The notes beneath the pieces were generated by a model. The model saw only the letters and a program-made list of their open reading frames with translations, had not been told where the DNA came from and did no database searches. A stretch of DNA of 64,000 nucleotides from an uncultured Eubacteriales bacterium. GTDB taxonomy: Bacteria; Bacillota; Clostridia; Christensenellales; CAG-138. The translations under genes were made by a program, and so were the position numbers. Each line of letters opens with the position of its first letter. The stretch's first letter is position 1. Location of the stretch: the NCBI GenBank assembly GCA_902798825.1, contig CADBYI010000011.1, positions 1 through 64,000 of the forward strand, in the 5' to 3' direction. Of this stretch, positions 26,049-35,320 are shown piece after piece.

Positions 26049-26987
26049 TCAGCAGTACCCCATGCCCCTGAGGGCCAACACCCACAGGAACATGGTGAGG
26101 AGGGACAGCAGGGACGTGGTGGCCACGATCTCGGCGGCCAGCTCCCCGTCGCCCCCCAGCTCGTAGCTCATGGCCACGGACACCACGGCGGTGGGGGCCG
26201 CGGTGGCGGTCAGGATGCCCACCAGGGCCGCATCCCGAAAGCCCAGCAGAACGGCCACGGGGACCACCAGCAGGGGCGACAGGATCAGGCGGGCGGCGGA
26301 CACGAAAAGCACCAGCTTCTTGTTCTTCTCCAGGGATTTCAACGTCAGCGACGCCCCCACCAGCACCATGGCAAAGGGCGTGGCCACGCTCCCCAGGGAC
26401 TTCATGGGCTTGTCCAGATACTCGGGGAACTGGATCTTGAGGGCGGCGCAGACGGCCCCCAGAAGGGAGGCGATGATCAGGGGATTCTGAATGATCTTCA
26501 GCAGGATCCTGCCCACGTTCACCTTGCCGCCCCGCAGCAGCTCGAAGGTGAGCACCGCCAGCAGATTGAACATGGGCACCACCACGGACACGAGCAGGCT
26601 CACCGGGCCCAGGTTCTCCGCCCCGCAAAGCTGCTCCGCATAGGCCATGCCCAGCAGCACGAAGTTGCTCCGGTACATGGCCTGAATGGCCACGGAGCTT
26701 TGGCGATAGTCCTTGATGATCCGGGGCACGACCAGCATATAGAGGCCGAACAGGAAGAGAACGGACAATCCTCCGAACAGCATGAGTTTGCCGCTGTCCA
26801 TGCCGGAGAAATTGGCGTTGCGCACGTTGTTGAAGAGGGAAAAGAACAGGAAGGACCGGAACAAAAAGGCGTTCAGCTTCGGCAGATCCTCCGTTTTCAG
26901 CACCTTCATCCGCCGCAGCACAGCCCCGGTGCCCATGTAAAAATACAGGGGAAAGAGGGCCAAAAAGGTGTTTTTCAACAGTTCCAC
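26049..26987 (-). CDS. AEC-family transporter
   Basis: Auxin-efflux-carrier-type permease. 312 residues, about ten hydrophobic helices in two inverted halves, with the family's conserved polar segments NPLIIASLLGAV and AAPTAVVSVAMSYELGGD. Substrates in bacteria are often small carboxylates such as malate, but the substrate here is unknown. It begins 3 nt after recO and is the last gene of the long operon, which is unusual company for it. Confidence 0.85.
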   Translation of the reverse strand: MELLKNTFLALFPLYFYMGTGAVLRRMKVLKTEDLPKLNAFLFRSFLFFSLFNNVRNANFSGMDSGKLMLFGGLSVLFLFGLYMLVVPRIIKDYRQSSVAIQAMYRSNFVLLGMAYAEQLCGAENLGPVSLLVSVVVPMFNLLAVLTFELLRGGKVNVGRILLKIIQNPLIIASLLGAVCAALKIQFPEYLDKPMKSLGSVATPFAMVLVGASLTLKSLEKNKKLVLFVSAARLILSPLLVVPVAVLLGFRDAALVGILTATAAPTAVVSVAMSYELGGDGELAAEIVATTSLLSLLTMFLWVLALRGMGYC

Positions 26988-26990
26988 GGG

Positions 26991-27758
26991 TTACTCCTGT
27001 TCCGTCGCCTCTGGCGGCATATGCAATGAAGTGAAGAGGGCCGCGGCCTTTTCGATGCCGGGCAGGTATAGTTTAGCATAGGGGATGAGATGTGACAAGA
27101 CCTCCGCCCGCAGGGGGGCTTTCAGCTTCACCCGGCCCAGCTGGTCGTCGTCCAGCAGCAGCATCCGGCGCATGGCCTCCAGGGCCGTTTTGCCGATCCG
27201 CCGCCCCACGGGGGAGCAGGCGGCGCACACCGCCCCGCCCCTGTCGGGCAGAAACCGAATGACGGGGTCCTCCCGCATGTCCCGGCCGCAGACGGCACAT
27301 TGGGTGATGGCGGGGCGAAAGCCGGAGAGGGACAGGAAGCGAACCAGGAAGGCGGCGGCCAGATCCCCCGGGTCATTGTCCCCATAGGTCAGAAAGGACA
27401 GGGTGTGGTAGAGCAGGGAGAAGATGGGCTCGTTGCTCTCCTCCGCCTGGACCCCCTCCAGGCACAGGGCCGCGCAAAGGGAGGCCGCCGCAAAGCGGCC
27501 TATGTCCTCCCGCAGGGGATAGAAGCTTTCCAGCACCTCCCCCTGGTCCACGATGTACTTGTTTTTGTGATAAAAGAGCTGATACTCCCCGTAGGTGAAG
27601 GGCTGGGTGCAGGCGAGCAGGGGCGAGGTGGCCTTGCGGCAGTTCCGCGCCTTGGCGTCCACCCGGCCCGATTCCGCCGTGAACAGGGTCAGTATTCTAT
27701 CGTTGTCCCGGTAATCCACCGTCCGGATCACCAGGCCCCGGTATGTCACGTCCGCCAT
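26991..27758 (-). CDS. recO: DNA repair protein RecO
   Basis: Mediator that loads RecA on SSB-coated DNA. N-terminal OB fold (TYRGLVIRTVDYRDNDRILTL), helical C-terminal domain with a four-cysteine zinc site (CAVCGRD near 152 and CAACSP near 180). 255 residues, normal. Start at ATG 27758, with GGGAG about 8 nt upstream, placed inside the 3' part of the YqzL-like gene. Confidence 0.92.
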   Translation of the reverse strand: MADVTYRGLVIRTVDYRDNDRILTLFTAESGRVDAKARNCRKATSPLLACTQPFTYGEYQLFYHKNKYIVDQGEVLESFYPLREDIGRFAAASLCAALCLEGVQAEESNEPIFSLLYHTLSFLTYGDNDPGDLAAAFLVRFLSLSGFRPAITQCAVCGRDMREDPVIRFLPDRGGAVCAACSPVGRRIGKTALEAMRRMLLLDDDQLGRVKLKAPLRAEVLSHLIPYAKLYLPGIEKAAALFTSLHMPPEATEQE

Positions 27759-27864
27759 GCTGTTTCTCCCGCAGTCGGGCGTAGTCGAGATACGCCTCCA
27801 CCCGGCCGCTTTCATAAAATGCCTGAAAGGCCTTTCGTTCTTCCGGTGTCATAAGCAATGCCAT
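27697..27864 (-). CDS. YqzL-like small protein
   Basis: 55 residues, with an ideal SD (AAAGGAGG, 6 nt). The core FQAFYESGRVEAYLDYARLRE matches the YqzL pattern (aromatic-x-x-F-x-x-SG-x-xEAYL-x-Y). In B. subtilis yqzL lies exactly here, between era and recO; function unknown. The last 20 or so codons overlap the start of recO in another frame, so the Gly/Pro-rich tail (GPGDPDGGLPGQR) may be a by-product of the overlap. Confidence 0.75.
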   Translation of the reverse strand: MALLMTPEERKAFQAFYESGRVEAYLDYARLREKQHGGRDIPGPGDPDGGLPGQR

Positions 27865-27909
27865 TGCTCGCCTCCTTTCAAAGAAAGTATGGCCCCGAAA
27901 CCGGCTTAT

Positions 27910-28797
27910 CTATCCCTCGTAGCCCAGTTCATTGAGGACGCTCTGCCGGTTGCGCCAGTCGTCCTTGATCTTCACCCACAGCTGCAGATTCACCTTCACG
28001 CCCAGGAGCCACTCCATGTCCTCCCGGGCCGCGGAGCCGATCTTCTTCAGCATGGACCCGCCCCGGCCGATGATGATGCCCTTGTGGCTGTCCCGTTCAC
28101 AGAGGATGGTGGCGTAGCAGTCCATGAGCTGGCCGTCGGGCCGCAGCTGCATTTTGTCCATGCTGACGCCGATGCCGTGGGGCACCTCGTCCTTCAAAAG
28201 CTCCAGGGCCTTCTCCCGGATCATCTCCGCGCAGATCAATCGCTCCGGCTGGTCCGTGACCATGTCCGGCGGGTAATACTGGGGCCCCTCGGTAAGATAG
28301 CTCACCAGCCTCGCTTCGAGCTCGGCAAGGCCCGTGCCCTGGAAGGCGGAGATGCGCAGGATTTCGGTGAACCCGGCGGATCGGATCGCCTCCTCCGCCT
28401 CGTCGATCTGGAGCTTCGTGGCGATGTCGCACTTGTTGAGGAGCACCAGCACGGGGCATTTGGCCAGCTTGAGCCGCTCCATGATCTGCCGATCCCGCTC
28501 CCCCGCCCCCTTGCGGGCGTCCACCAGAAAGAGGATGGCCTCCACGTCGGAGAGGGAGTCGGTGGCGGTCTTCTGCATATATTCGCCCAGCTTGTTCCTG
28601 GGCGTGGTCATGCCCGGCGTGTCCAGAAAGATCATCTGGTATTCGTCCCGGGTGAGGACGCCGGTGATCCTGTTCCGGGTGGTCTGGGCCCGGTCCGTGA
28701 CGATGGATATCTTCTGCCCCACCAGGGCGTTGAGAAGGGTGGATTTGCCCACGTTGGGGCAGCCGACGAGGCTGAAAAAACCGCTTTTATAGGCCAT
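27910..28797 (-). CDS. era: GTPase Era
   Basis: Ribosome-assembly GTPase that binds the 3' end of 16S rRNA. G1 GCPNVGKST (12-20), G3 DTPGM, G4 NKCD, followed by a C-terminal KH domain with GIIIGRGGSMLKKIG. 295 residues. It starts 2 nt after the cdd stop with no clear SD, implying coupling to cdd translation. Confidence 0.96.
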   Translation of the reverse strand: MAYKSGFFSLVGCPNVGKSTLLNALVGQKISIVTDRAQTTRNRITGVLTRDEYQMIFLDTPGMTTPRNKLGEYMQKTATDSLSDVEAILFLVDARKGAGERDRQIMERLKLAKCPVLVLLNKCDIATKLQIDEAEEAIRSAGFTEILRISAFQGTGLAELEARLVSYLTEGPQYYPPDMVTDQPERLICAEMIREKALELLKDEVPHGIGVSMDKMQLRPDGQLMDCYATILCERDSHKGIIIGRGGSMLKKIGSAAREDMEWLLGVKVNLQLWVKIKDDWRNRQSVLNELGYEG

Positions 28798-28799
28798 AG

Positions 28800-29219
28800 C
28801 TATACGTTCAGATCCTTGGGTCCGAAGGAGTGGGGCAGCAGCTGCTCGAAGGTGGACACGTCCACCTTGGAACGATCCCGATTGGCGGTGACGATGATGA
28901 AGTCCCTGTCGCAGAACTCCGCCATCACCTGGCGGCAGACCCCGCAGGGAAAGCCCATCTCCTCCCCCGTGGCGATGACGGCGACGGCCCGAAAGGCTCT
29001 GTGGCCGTCGTAGATCGCCTTGAAGAAGGCCGTCCGCTCGGCGCAGATGGTGGGGGTGAACCCGGCGTTCTCGATGTTGCAGCCCTGGTACACCTGGCCC
29101 TCCGCGGTCAGCAGGGCCGCCCCCACGCTGTAGTGGGAATAGGGGGCGTAGGCATGGTCCCGGGCCTCCTGGGCCAAATCCAGCAGACGATCTATCTCCG
29201 CTTGCGTCAATGGTTTCAT
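28800..29219 (-). CDS. cdd: Cytidine deaminase
   Basis: Zinc enzyme converting (deoxy)cytidine to (deoxy)uridine in pyrimidine salvage. 139 residues; CNIENA near 47, CAERTA with zinc Cys59 and catalytic Glu61, and PCGVCRQ with Cys92 and Cys95. Part of the ybeY-cdd-era operon. In Bacillus a dgkA gene precedes cdd; it is absent here and ybeY overlaps cdd by 4 nt instead. Confidence 0.95.
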   Translation of the reverse strand: MKPLTQAEIDRLLDLAQEARDHAYAPYSHYSVGAALLTAEGQVYQGCNIENAGFTPTICAERTAFFKAIYDGHRAFRAVAVIATGEEMGFPCGVCRQVMAEFCDRDFIIVTANRDRSKVDVSTFEQLLPHSFGPKDLNV

Positions 29220-29656
29220 CTGGTTTCACCGATCCTTTCCAAAATAGTGCGCTGGCGGGCGCGCATGATCCGCTCCTCCGCCTCGTTCATGTGGTCGTAG
29301 CCCAGGATGTGCAGCGTGCCGTGGACCGCCAAAAAGGCCAGCTCCCGGCTCAGGCTGTGGCCGTATTCCGCTGCCTGCTCCACGGCCCGGCTGCGGCAGA
29401 TCATGATGTCCCCCAGATACCCGTCGGGGGCGCCTGGCAGCGCCTCCCCCTCCCCGCTGGGAAAGGTGAGCACGTCCGTGACCCGATCCACGTTCCGAAA
29501 ATCCCGATTCAGCTGCCGGATATGGTCCGGTCCCGCCACCAGCACGGTGATGTCCCCGGCCGCCCCCTCCATTTCAAGGGCCGTTTCGCAGGCGGTGCGG
29601 ATGCCCGCCTCCTCCTGGGAGGTCAGGGCTTCGTCTTCAGCGTATACTTCGATCAT
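29216..29656 (-). CDS. ybeY: Endoribonuclease YbeY (rRNA maturation)
   Basis: Metal-dependent RNase for rRNA 3' processing and quality control. The zinc site HGTLHILGYDH (H-x3-H-x5-H) is intact near residue 113. 146 residues. It overlaps pgpH upstream and cdd downstream by 4 nt each. Confidence 0.95.
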   Translation of the reverse strand: MIEVYAEDEALTSQEEAGIRTACETALEMEGAAGDITVLVAGPDHIRQLNRDFRNVDRVTDVLTFPSGEGEALPGAPDGYLGDIMICRSRAVEQAAEYGHSLSRELAFLAVHGTLHILGYDHMNEAEERIMRARQRTILERIGETR

Positions 29657-31815
29657 GCGCCCTCCTTGGGATAGGTGATGCGGTCATGGAGGATGCCGGC
29701 AAAGGTTTGCAGGAAGGACTCCTCCACCTGGTTCAATTCGCTCAGCGTCAAATCGCAGTGTATCAGCTGTCCGTCCTCCATCTTCCCCCGGATGACCCGG
29801 TGGACCATGTCCCGCACCTGCTCGGGACTGGGACCGCCCAAGGACCGGACCGCCGCCTCACAGCTGTCCGCCAGCATGACGATGGCGCTCTCCTTGGAGC
29901 CGGGCCGGGGGCCCGGGTAGCGGAAGTCCGCCTCCCGCACGTCCGGGTCCATCTTCTTGGCCTTCACATAGAAGTAGGCGGTCATGGTGGTGCCGTGGTG
30001 CTCCCGCACGATGGCGCGGACGGTGGCGGGCACCTTGTACCGCTGGAGGATGGCGTCCCCGTCGGCCACGTGGGCGATGATGATCCGGGCGCTCTCGGCG
30101 GGGAGCATCTCGTCGTGGGGATTCACGCCGTTGGCCTGGTTCTCCGCAAAGTTTCGGGGGGATCTGAGCTTGCCCACGTCGTGGACGGCGGCCGCCGCCT
30201 TGGCGAGCAGGGCGTCGGCGCCGATGGCCTGGGCTCCGCTTTCGGCCAGCAGCGCCGTCATCTGGCAATGATGATAGGTGCCGGGGGCGTTGCTCATGAG
30301 CCGCCGCTGCAGGGGATGGTCCAGGCTCAAAAGCTCATTGAGCCGGGTGGGCGACGGCAGGTCGAACAGCCGTTCCCAGATGGCCGTGAGGCCTATGGCC
30401 AGCACCAGGGCGATGATGACGCCCACGAAGAACAGGCCGAAGGCGGTGACGCTGACCAGCAGCCCCTCTCCCATCAGAAGCTTGGGCACCGCGGGGATCA
30501 GGCCGCCCACGCCGCCGGCGATGATGGCCGCCGGGACGAAGGTGGTCCGCTTGTCGTCCACCGTCAGGATGGACACGGCCACCACGCCGGAGATCAGCGT
30601 CCCCACCAGGAAGGCGAAGGTCTCCCCCGACGTGATCCCGGTCTCGGGAAGCAGCAGGCTGCCGGTCACGGCCACCAGCACGCTGGCGCCAAGGGCCGTC
30701 CGTTTTTTGTGGGTGGCGGCGATCATAAGGGGCCCCAGCAGGATAGGCGCGATGCGGCTTTCAAAGAGGGTGAAGGCCCAGCAAACCGCCAGATTCAATA
30801 CCAGCAGGAGCGACAGCCGCCCCATGACCCCGGGGGATCGGGCCGTGTCGCCCTCGAACAGCAGCAGATACAGCCCGTAGACCAGGTAGATCGGCAGCAG
30901 GTACAGCAGAAAGCTTCCGAAGGAGCTTCGGCTCGATTCGGATCGGAGCATATTCAGCGACACCAGGTGCACGATGTCCTTTTGGCTAAGGACGGTCCCC
31001 TGGCGGAACAGGATGTCCCCCTTGCGCACGGCCACGGGGGCCACCTCGTTTGCGGCGGCGGTCCGGGCCTTTTCCGTCTCCACCTGGTCCACCACGGCGG
31101 AGGCGATAAAAAACCGGTCGATCAGGTTGCCGGCCAGCTCCGTCTTGCTGACGGCGGGAAGGCTGGTCTGCTTCATCTGCTCACGGGCCCGATAGCGGGC
31201 GCTCTCCAGCTCGTTCTCCCGAACCCCGGCGTTCATCCCGCTTAGAACGACCTCCTTCACGGCGGTCTTCAAGGGCTCCGTGTCGGGCACGCTGCCGGCA
31301 GCGTGGAGGCTGCTCCTGGGCAGATAGGTGTTGAGCAGGGAATAGGCCATGACCGAATCCAGGGCGTCGCCCAGGCCGTACTCGTTGAGCTTCGATTGGA
31401 GCTCCGGCTCCCGTATCAGGGCGTTCCAGGCGGTCTGGTTATAGAGGTAGCCCCCGGTATACTCCTGGGCGCTCTCCTCCCAGCGGAGGGCCATCTCCTT
31501 CAAAAACAGATCGTATTGGTCGAACCAGCCATCCAGGGCCGCCGCCTGCCCGGCGACGATGTCCTCGTCCAGCCGATAGACCGGCTCCACCCTATCCCGG
31601 GCGGCCTGCCGAAGCTCGTCCGTCCGAAAGGCGTCGGTGGTGGAGAAGGGATAGACCACGTCCTCCGTGAGCACGCTCCCGGCCTGGACGTCCAGGCGCA
31701 CGTCCGGATAGCGAAGGCACAGGAGGAACAGGTTCACAAGGCACACCAAAAGAAGGAGCGACAGCCCCATGGCCTGTCCCAGGCCCCTCCTTTTCGTCGT
31801 TCTCTGGCCGTCCAT
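29653..31815 (-). CDS. pgpH: Membrane HD-domain phosphohydrolase PgpH (7TM-HD)
   Basis: 720 residues: one N-terminal helix, a large extracytoplasmic 7TMR-HDED region (about 45-270), seven membrane helices (about 290-470), then a cytosolic HD domain with H...HD (TYHHCQMTALLAE and VHDVGKL) near 510-560. The Listeria homologue degrades c-di-AMP; the same role is likely here. Between phoH and ybeY, the same place as yqfF of B. subtilis. Confidence 0.93.
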   Translation of the reverse strand: MDGQRTTKRRGLGQAMGLSLLLLVCLVNLFLLCLRYPDVRLDVQAGSVLTEDVVYPFSTTDAFRTDELRQAARDRVEPVYRLDEDIVAGQAAALDGWFDQYDLFLKEMALRWEESAQEYTGGYLYNQTAWNALIREPELQSKLNEYGLGDALDSVMAYSLLNTYLPRSSLHAAGSVPDTEPLKTAVKEVVLSGMNAGVRENELESARYRAREQMKQTSLPAVSKTELAGNLIDRFFIASAVVDQVETEKARTAAANEVAPVAVRKGDILFRQGTVLSQKDIVHLVSLNMLRSESSRSSFGSFLLYLLPIYLVYGLYLLLFEGDTARSPGVMGRLSLLLVLNLAVCWAFTLFESRIAPILLGPLMIAATHKKRTALGASVLVAVTGSLLLPETGITSGETFAFLVGTLISGVVAVSILTVDDKRTTFVPAAIIAGGVGGLIPAVPKLLMGEGLLVSVTAFGLFFVGVIIALVLAIGLTAIWERLFDLPSPTRLNELLSLDHPLQRRLMSNAPGTYHHCQMTALLAESGAQAIGADALLAKAAAAVHDVGKLRSPRNFAENQANGVNPHDEMLPAESARIIIAHVADGDAILQRYKVPATVRAIVREHHGTTMTAYFYVKAKKMDPDVREADFRYPGPRPGSKESAIVMLADSCEAAVRSLGGPSPEQVRDMVHRVIRGKMEDGQLIHCDLTLSELNQVEESFLQTFAGILHDRITYPKEGA

Positions 31816-31835
31816 AGCCCTTCCCCCTTCCGCGC

Positions 31836-32801
31836 TCAGTCGCGCTGCTTCTCGCTCCGCTCGTAGGCCTGGATGATCCGCTGGACCAGCTCATGGCGCA
31901 CCACGTCCTTGTGGGTGAGCTGGATGACCCGGATGCCCTCCACGTCCCGCAGGATGCCGATGGCGTGGATGAGCCCGCTCTTCTTCTCCCGGGGCAGGTC
32001 GATCTGGGTGATGTCGCCGGTGATGACGGCCCGGCTCCCCTCCCCCAGGCGGGTCAAAAACATCTTCATCTGCTCGATGGAGCAGTTTTGTGCCTCGTCC
32101 AGGATGATGTAGGCGTTGTTCAGCGTCCGGCCCCGCATGTACGCTAGCGGCGCCACCTCGATGGCCCCCCGCTCCATCAGGTTTCGATAGGTCTCCATGC
32201 CGAAGAACTCCTGCAGGGCATCGTAGAGAGGCCGCAGATAGGGGTCCACCTTGTTCTGCAAATCTCCGGGCAGAAACCCCAGCTTCTCCCCCGCCTCCAC
32301 GGCGGGCCGGGTCAGGATGATCCTGTCCACCTCTTTATTCTTGAAGGCCAGCACCGCCATGGCCACGGCCAGGTACGTCTTGCCCGTGCCGGCGGGGCCC
32401 ACGCCGAAGACCAGCTCATGTTCCTTCAGGGCCTGGACGTATTTCTTCTGGCCCAGGGTCTTGCACTTGATCTGCTTGCCCCGGGCGGTGAGGGCCACCA
32501 CGTCCCCCATGATCTCGGAAATCAAGTCCGCGTTCCCCTCCCGGGCCAGGTCCACGGCGTAGCGGATGCGGCTCCTGTTGATGGGCTCCCCCTTGCGCTG
32601 CATGGACAAAAGCTTTTCCAGGACGATCCGGCACAGGGCGGCGTTCTCCGCCTCCCCCTCGATGCCGATGCCGTCCCCGTTGACGGTGATGAGGGTGCCC
32701 GTCTCCTGCTCGAAGACGGAGATGTTTTCATCCAGCACGCCGAAGAGCCCCGCGGCGTCCTCCATGCTGCTAAGTTCGATCCGTTCCGTTATGACTGCCA
32801 T
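31836..32801 (-). CDS. phoH: PhoH-like ATPase
   Basis: 321 residues. P-loop GPAGTGKTYLA near residue 135, DEAQN Walker B further on, and an N-terminal KH-like/PhoH-specific region. A likely RNA-related ATPase; its position with ybeY is near-universal in Firmicutes. It lies 7 nt after yqfD. Confidence 0.94.
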   Translation of the reverse strand: MAVITERIELSSMEDAAGLFGVLDENISVFEQETGTLITVNGDGIGIEGEAENAALCRIVLEKLLSMQRKGEPINRSRIRYAVDLAREGNADLISEIMGDVVALTARGKQIKCKTLGQKKYVQALKEHELVFGVGPAGTGKTYLAVAMAVLAFKNKEVDRIILTRPAVEAGEKLGFLPGDLQNKVDPYLRPLYDALQEFFGMETYRNLMERGAIEVAPLAYMRGRTLNNAYIILDEAQNCSIEQMKMFLTRLGEGSRAVITGDITQIDLPREKKSGLIHAIGILRDVEGIRVIQLTHKDVVRHELVQRIIQAYERSEKQRD

Positions 32802-32808
32802 AGGCTGT

Positions 32809-33978
32809 TTAGGTGATCTCCTTTGTGTATCCGATATTCTCCTCGGTGGTCAGCTTGCAGACGCCGTATAGCCTGCCGTCCCTTTCCACCGTATAGCGGT
32901 CGATCATGATGATCTTCGCCTGCCGCGGCACCTGCAGCAGGGCCATGCGCTCCGCCTCGAAGAGGGCCGCCTCCTTCCGCTGGGCCGGAGTCAGGGGCCG
33001 CTCCCGCTTTACCTTCTCCCGCCAGGTCCCCCGGCATACGCGGGCGGGCCAGGGCGACAGGGAAAGTATCTCCTGAGCCTCCGCCAGCTCCCCGTCCGCA
33101 AAGGGACAGGCCCGCTCGAAAACCTTCCAGGGGCCAATATACAGGGCCCCATAGGGGCTTTCCTGCCCCGTTTCGGCCCACTCCACCTGGGTCTCGGGCG
33201 CCTCCACCTGGGCCTTGTAGAGGACGGCGGCCAGCACCTCCCCATAGGCGTGGGTGGTGTAGGTCATGCTCCCGTCCCGGGCGGTGACGTGGCCCGCAAT
33301 CAGCAGCTGGCCCTTCTTTACCTTGTCCCCCACCTTCACCTGGGCCCGGCCCCCATAGGCGCTGATTTTGGTGACGATGCCCTCCCGGGTGGAGACCAGG
33401 TCGCAGGGCACGGTCAAATCCAGACGTTCCCCCTCCGCCAGGGCCTCCCGGGCCCGCACCCGGAGGAAGATCCCGTCCACATGGAGCTCCACGAAGGCCA
33501 GCTCCTCGTATCGGGCCGCCACCAGGTCAGCCAAGTCCGACAGCGGAAGCTTTCGCACGTCCCGGCCCGGGCAGATGCCCTGCTCCCGAAGGGCCTCCAA
33601 AAGCACCCCCTGGTCCATGCGTCGACAGCCTTGGACCTCCACGAACCAGATTCGATGGGAGCACCAGGTCACGGCCAGCAAGGTCAATGCCATGCCCAGG
33701 ATGAGCACCCGGCGCCGCCACAGGGCCTTCAGCCGGAAGGGCGCGCCGCCCTTTTTCAGGATATGCACCCGGCAGCGGCACCGGTGGTTCAGCCGGCGCA
33801 GCCGCCGAAAGTCCCGGGCGGGCAGGGTGCAGACCAGGCCCCCCGCTTCCAGCCGATGCAAGTCCCACAGGGGCACGCCGGCCCCCTTCAAAAGGGTCGC
33901 CAGGCGCTCGGGATATACTCCTTCAATTTGGATTATAACATACCCGTTGCAAAATTGCCACTTTTTCTTATTCCCCAT
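32809..33978 (-). CDS. yqfD: Sporulation protein YqfD
   Basis: 389 residues. An N-terminal YqfD region (GYVIIQIEGVYPERLATLL) and one membrane helix near 95-110 are followed by an external domain with GIVTKISAYGGRAQVKVGDKVKKGQLLI, a lipoyl-like hairpin motif. SigE-controlled in B. subtilis; needed for efficient sporulation. It overlaps yqfC by 11 nt. Confidence 0.92.
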   Translation of the reverse strand: MGNKKKWQFCNGYVIIQIEGVYPERLATLLKGAGVPLWDLHRLEAGGLVCTLPARDFRRLRRLNHRCRCRVHILKKGGAPFRLKALWRRRVLILGMALTLLAVTWCSHRIWFVEVQGCRRMDQGVLLEALREQGICPGRDVRKLPLSDLADLVAARYEELAFVELHVDGIFLRVRAREALAEGERLDLTVPCDLVSTREGIVTKISAYGGRAQVKVGDKVKKGQLLIAGHVTARDGSMTYTTHAYGEVLAAVLYKAQVEAPETQVEWAETGQESPYGALYIGPWKVFERACPFADGELAEAQEILSLSPWPARVCRGTWREKVKRERPLTPAQRKEAALFEAERMALLQVPRQAKIIMIDRYTVERDGRLYGVCKLTTEENIGYTKEIT

Positions 33979-34237
33979 AGGCCCACCGCTCCAGCCGTCC
34001 CGTGAGCAGGGCCCGGCTCTCCCCCAGCTCCTTGACCAGCAGCCCTTCCCCGCCCACCGTCAGGGTGCCGCTGCCCGTCAGCAGCACCACCTCATGCTCC
34101 GTGCAGCGGCGGATGGCGGCCACGTTCTCCGCCAGCATCTTCTCCCGGCCCAGGATGGTGATCCGGGGTACCTGCGGGTCCATATCCTCCGGCAGATCCA
34201 GAAGCCGAAGCGTCCGTTTCAACAGCTCTTTCTTCAT
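33968..34237 (-). CDS. yqfC: Sporulation protein YqfC (YabP/YqfC family)
   Basis: 89 residues; the family block PRITILGREKMLAENV and VLLTGSGTLTVGGEGLLVKELG. Founder of the long operon running to the AEC transporter. A second YabP/YqfC member lies at 52511. A CATACC sequence that could be a sigE-type -10 lies about 50 nt upstream, overlapping the -10 of the divergent CPBP promoter, but its -35 is poor. Confidence 0.9.
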   Translation of the reverse strand: MKKELLKRTLRLLDLPEDMDPQVPRITILGREKMLAENVAAIRRCTEHEVVLLTGSGTLTVGGEGLLVKELGESRALLTGRLERWAYGE

Positions 34238-34263
34238 ATTTCAGCATATGCAAATTTTGGTCC

Positions 34264-34292
34264 TGTACAACGGGCAATTTTTCTGGTATGGT
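34264..34292 (+). promoter_or_regulatory. Promoter of the CPBP protease gene
   Basis: TGTACA, 17 nt, TATGGT with TG one base upstream. It overlaps the region where the yqfC promoter must lie. Confidence 0.5.
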
Positions 34293-34322
34293 GTTTCCTA
34301 TCGAATTTAGGAGAAATGAGAA

Positions 34323-35264
34323 ATGGAAGAAACGAAAGAGTATACCGTTGATATGCCCCCGGTGGATGAAGGCTTGGGGACGACGCCGTCCAAAAAGGAG
34401 ATGGGGCGTATCTTCAGCCGTATGGCCCTGGGGCTGTGTTTGGGGCTGCTGGCGAGCGAGCTGGTCCCCTCCCTGCTGCAGGTCATCCTGCCCGACTTCG
34501 ACGTGCAGGCCCACGCCTTTTTGGTGGGCGGCCTGTGCACGGGCTGCTTCACCCTGCCGCTGATGGCCCTGCTGACCAGGCGGCTGCCGGCCCGCCGGCC
34601 GGAGAAAAGCGCCCTGAACGCCGGAAAGTTCCTGGCCCTGGTGTGCATCTGCTACGCCTGCATGATCCTGGGGAATCTGGTGGGCATCGGCGTGAATCTG
34701 CTCCTCTCCCCCGGGTCCGTGGATCTGGTGTCCAATCTTGCCGCCGCCTCCGGCGCCACGGTGGAGACGGTGGTGGCCTTCGTGGTGCTGGCGCCGGTAT
34801 TCGAGGAGCTGGTGTTCCGCAAGGTCCTGGTGGACAGGGTGCTGCCCTATGGGGAGTGGCCCGCCATCCTCTTTTCCGGCATCACCTTCGGTCTGTTCCA
34901 TGGGAATCTGACCCAGTTCTTCTACGCCTTTCTGCTGGGCATGATCCTGTCCTACGTGTATATCCGCACGGGGAACATCCTCTACACCATCGGCATCCAC
35001 GCCTGCATCAACTTCCTGGGCGGCGTGCTGCCCATCCTGTTCCCGGCGGCCTCCCTCCTGGTGATGCTGGTGGCCCTGGCGGGGGTGGTGCTGTTCTTTA
35101 TCTACCGAAAGAGCATCCATGTGGCGCAAAACGCCGTACCCGAGGTGGGCCGCGCCATGTTCGCTAACGTCGGCATGATCCTCTTCATCCTCCTTAGCGG
35201 CGCCATGATGGTCCTGGTGGCCTACGCCATGAACCATCCCGAGCTGACCGGCGGGCTGATGTGA
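34323..35264 (+). CDS. CPBP-family intramembrane metalloprotease
   Basis: 313 residues, about eight membrane helices. The CAAX-protease/bacteriocin-processing motifs are intact: EELVFRK (Glu-Glu-x3-Arg) near 160, FGLFHGN near 190 and IHACINF near 225. The N-terminus is acidic and soluble. Such proteins serve in protein maturation or bacteriocin self-immunity; no bacteriocin gene is nearby. SD AGGAG at 9 nt. Confidence 0.9.
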   Translation: MEETKEYTVDMPPVDEGLGTTPSKKEMGRIFSRMALGLCLGLLASELVPSLLQVILPDFDVQAHAFLVGGLCTGCFTLPLMALLTRRLPARRPEKSALNAGKFLALVCICYACMILGNLVGIGVNLLLSPGSVDLVSNLAAASGATVETVVAFVVLAPVFEELVFRKVLVDRVLPYGEWPAILFSGITFGLFHGNLTQFFYAFLLGMILSYVYIRTGNILYTIGIHACINFLGGVLPILFPAASLLVMLVALAGVVLFFIYRKSIHVAQNAVPEVGRAMFANVGMILFILLSGAMMVLVAYAMNHPELTGGLM

Positions 35265-35284
35265 CCCAATTATCCGACCTCAAA

Positions 35285-35305
35285 AGGAGCCGGGAAGCGG
35301 CTCCT
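35285..35305 (+). terminator. Terminator of the CPBP gene
   Basis: AGGAGCCG / CGGCTCCT, 8-bp perfect stem with a 5-nt loop, followed by CTTTC. Confidence 0.7.
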
Positions 35306-35320
35306 CTTTCATGTGTGCAA

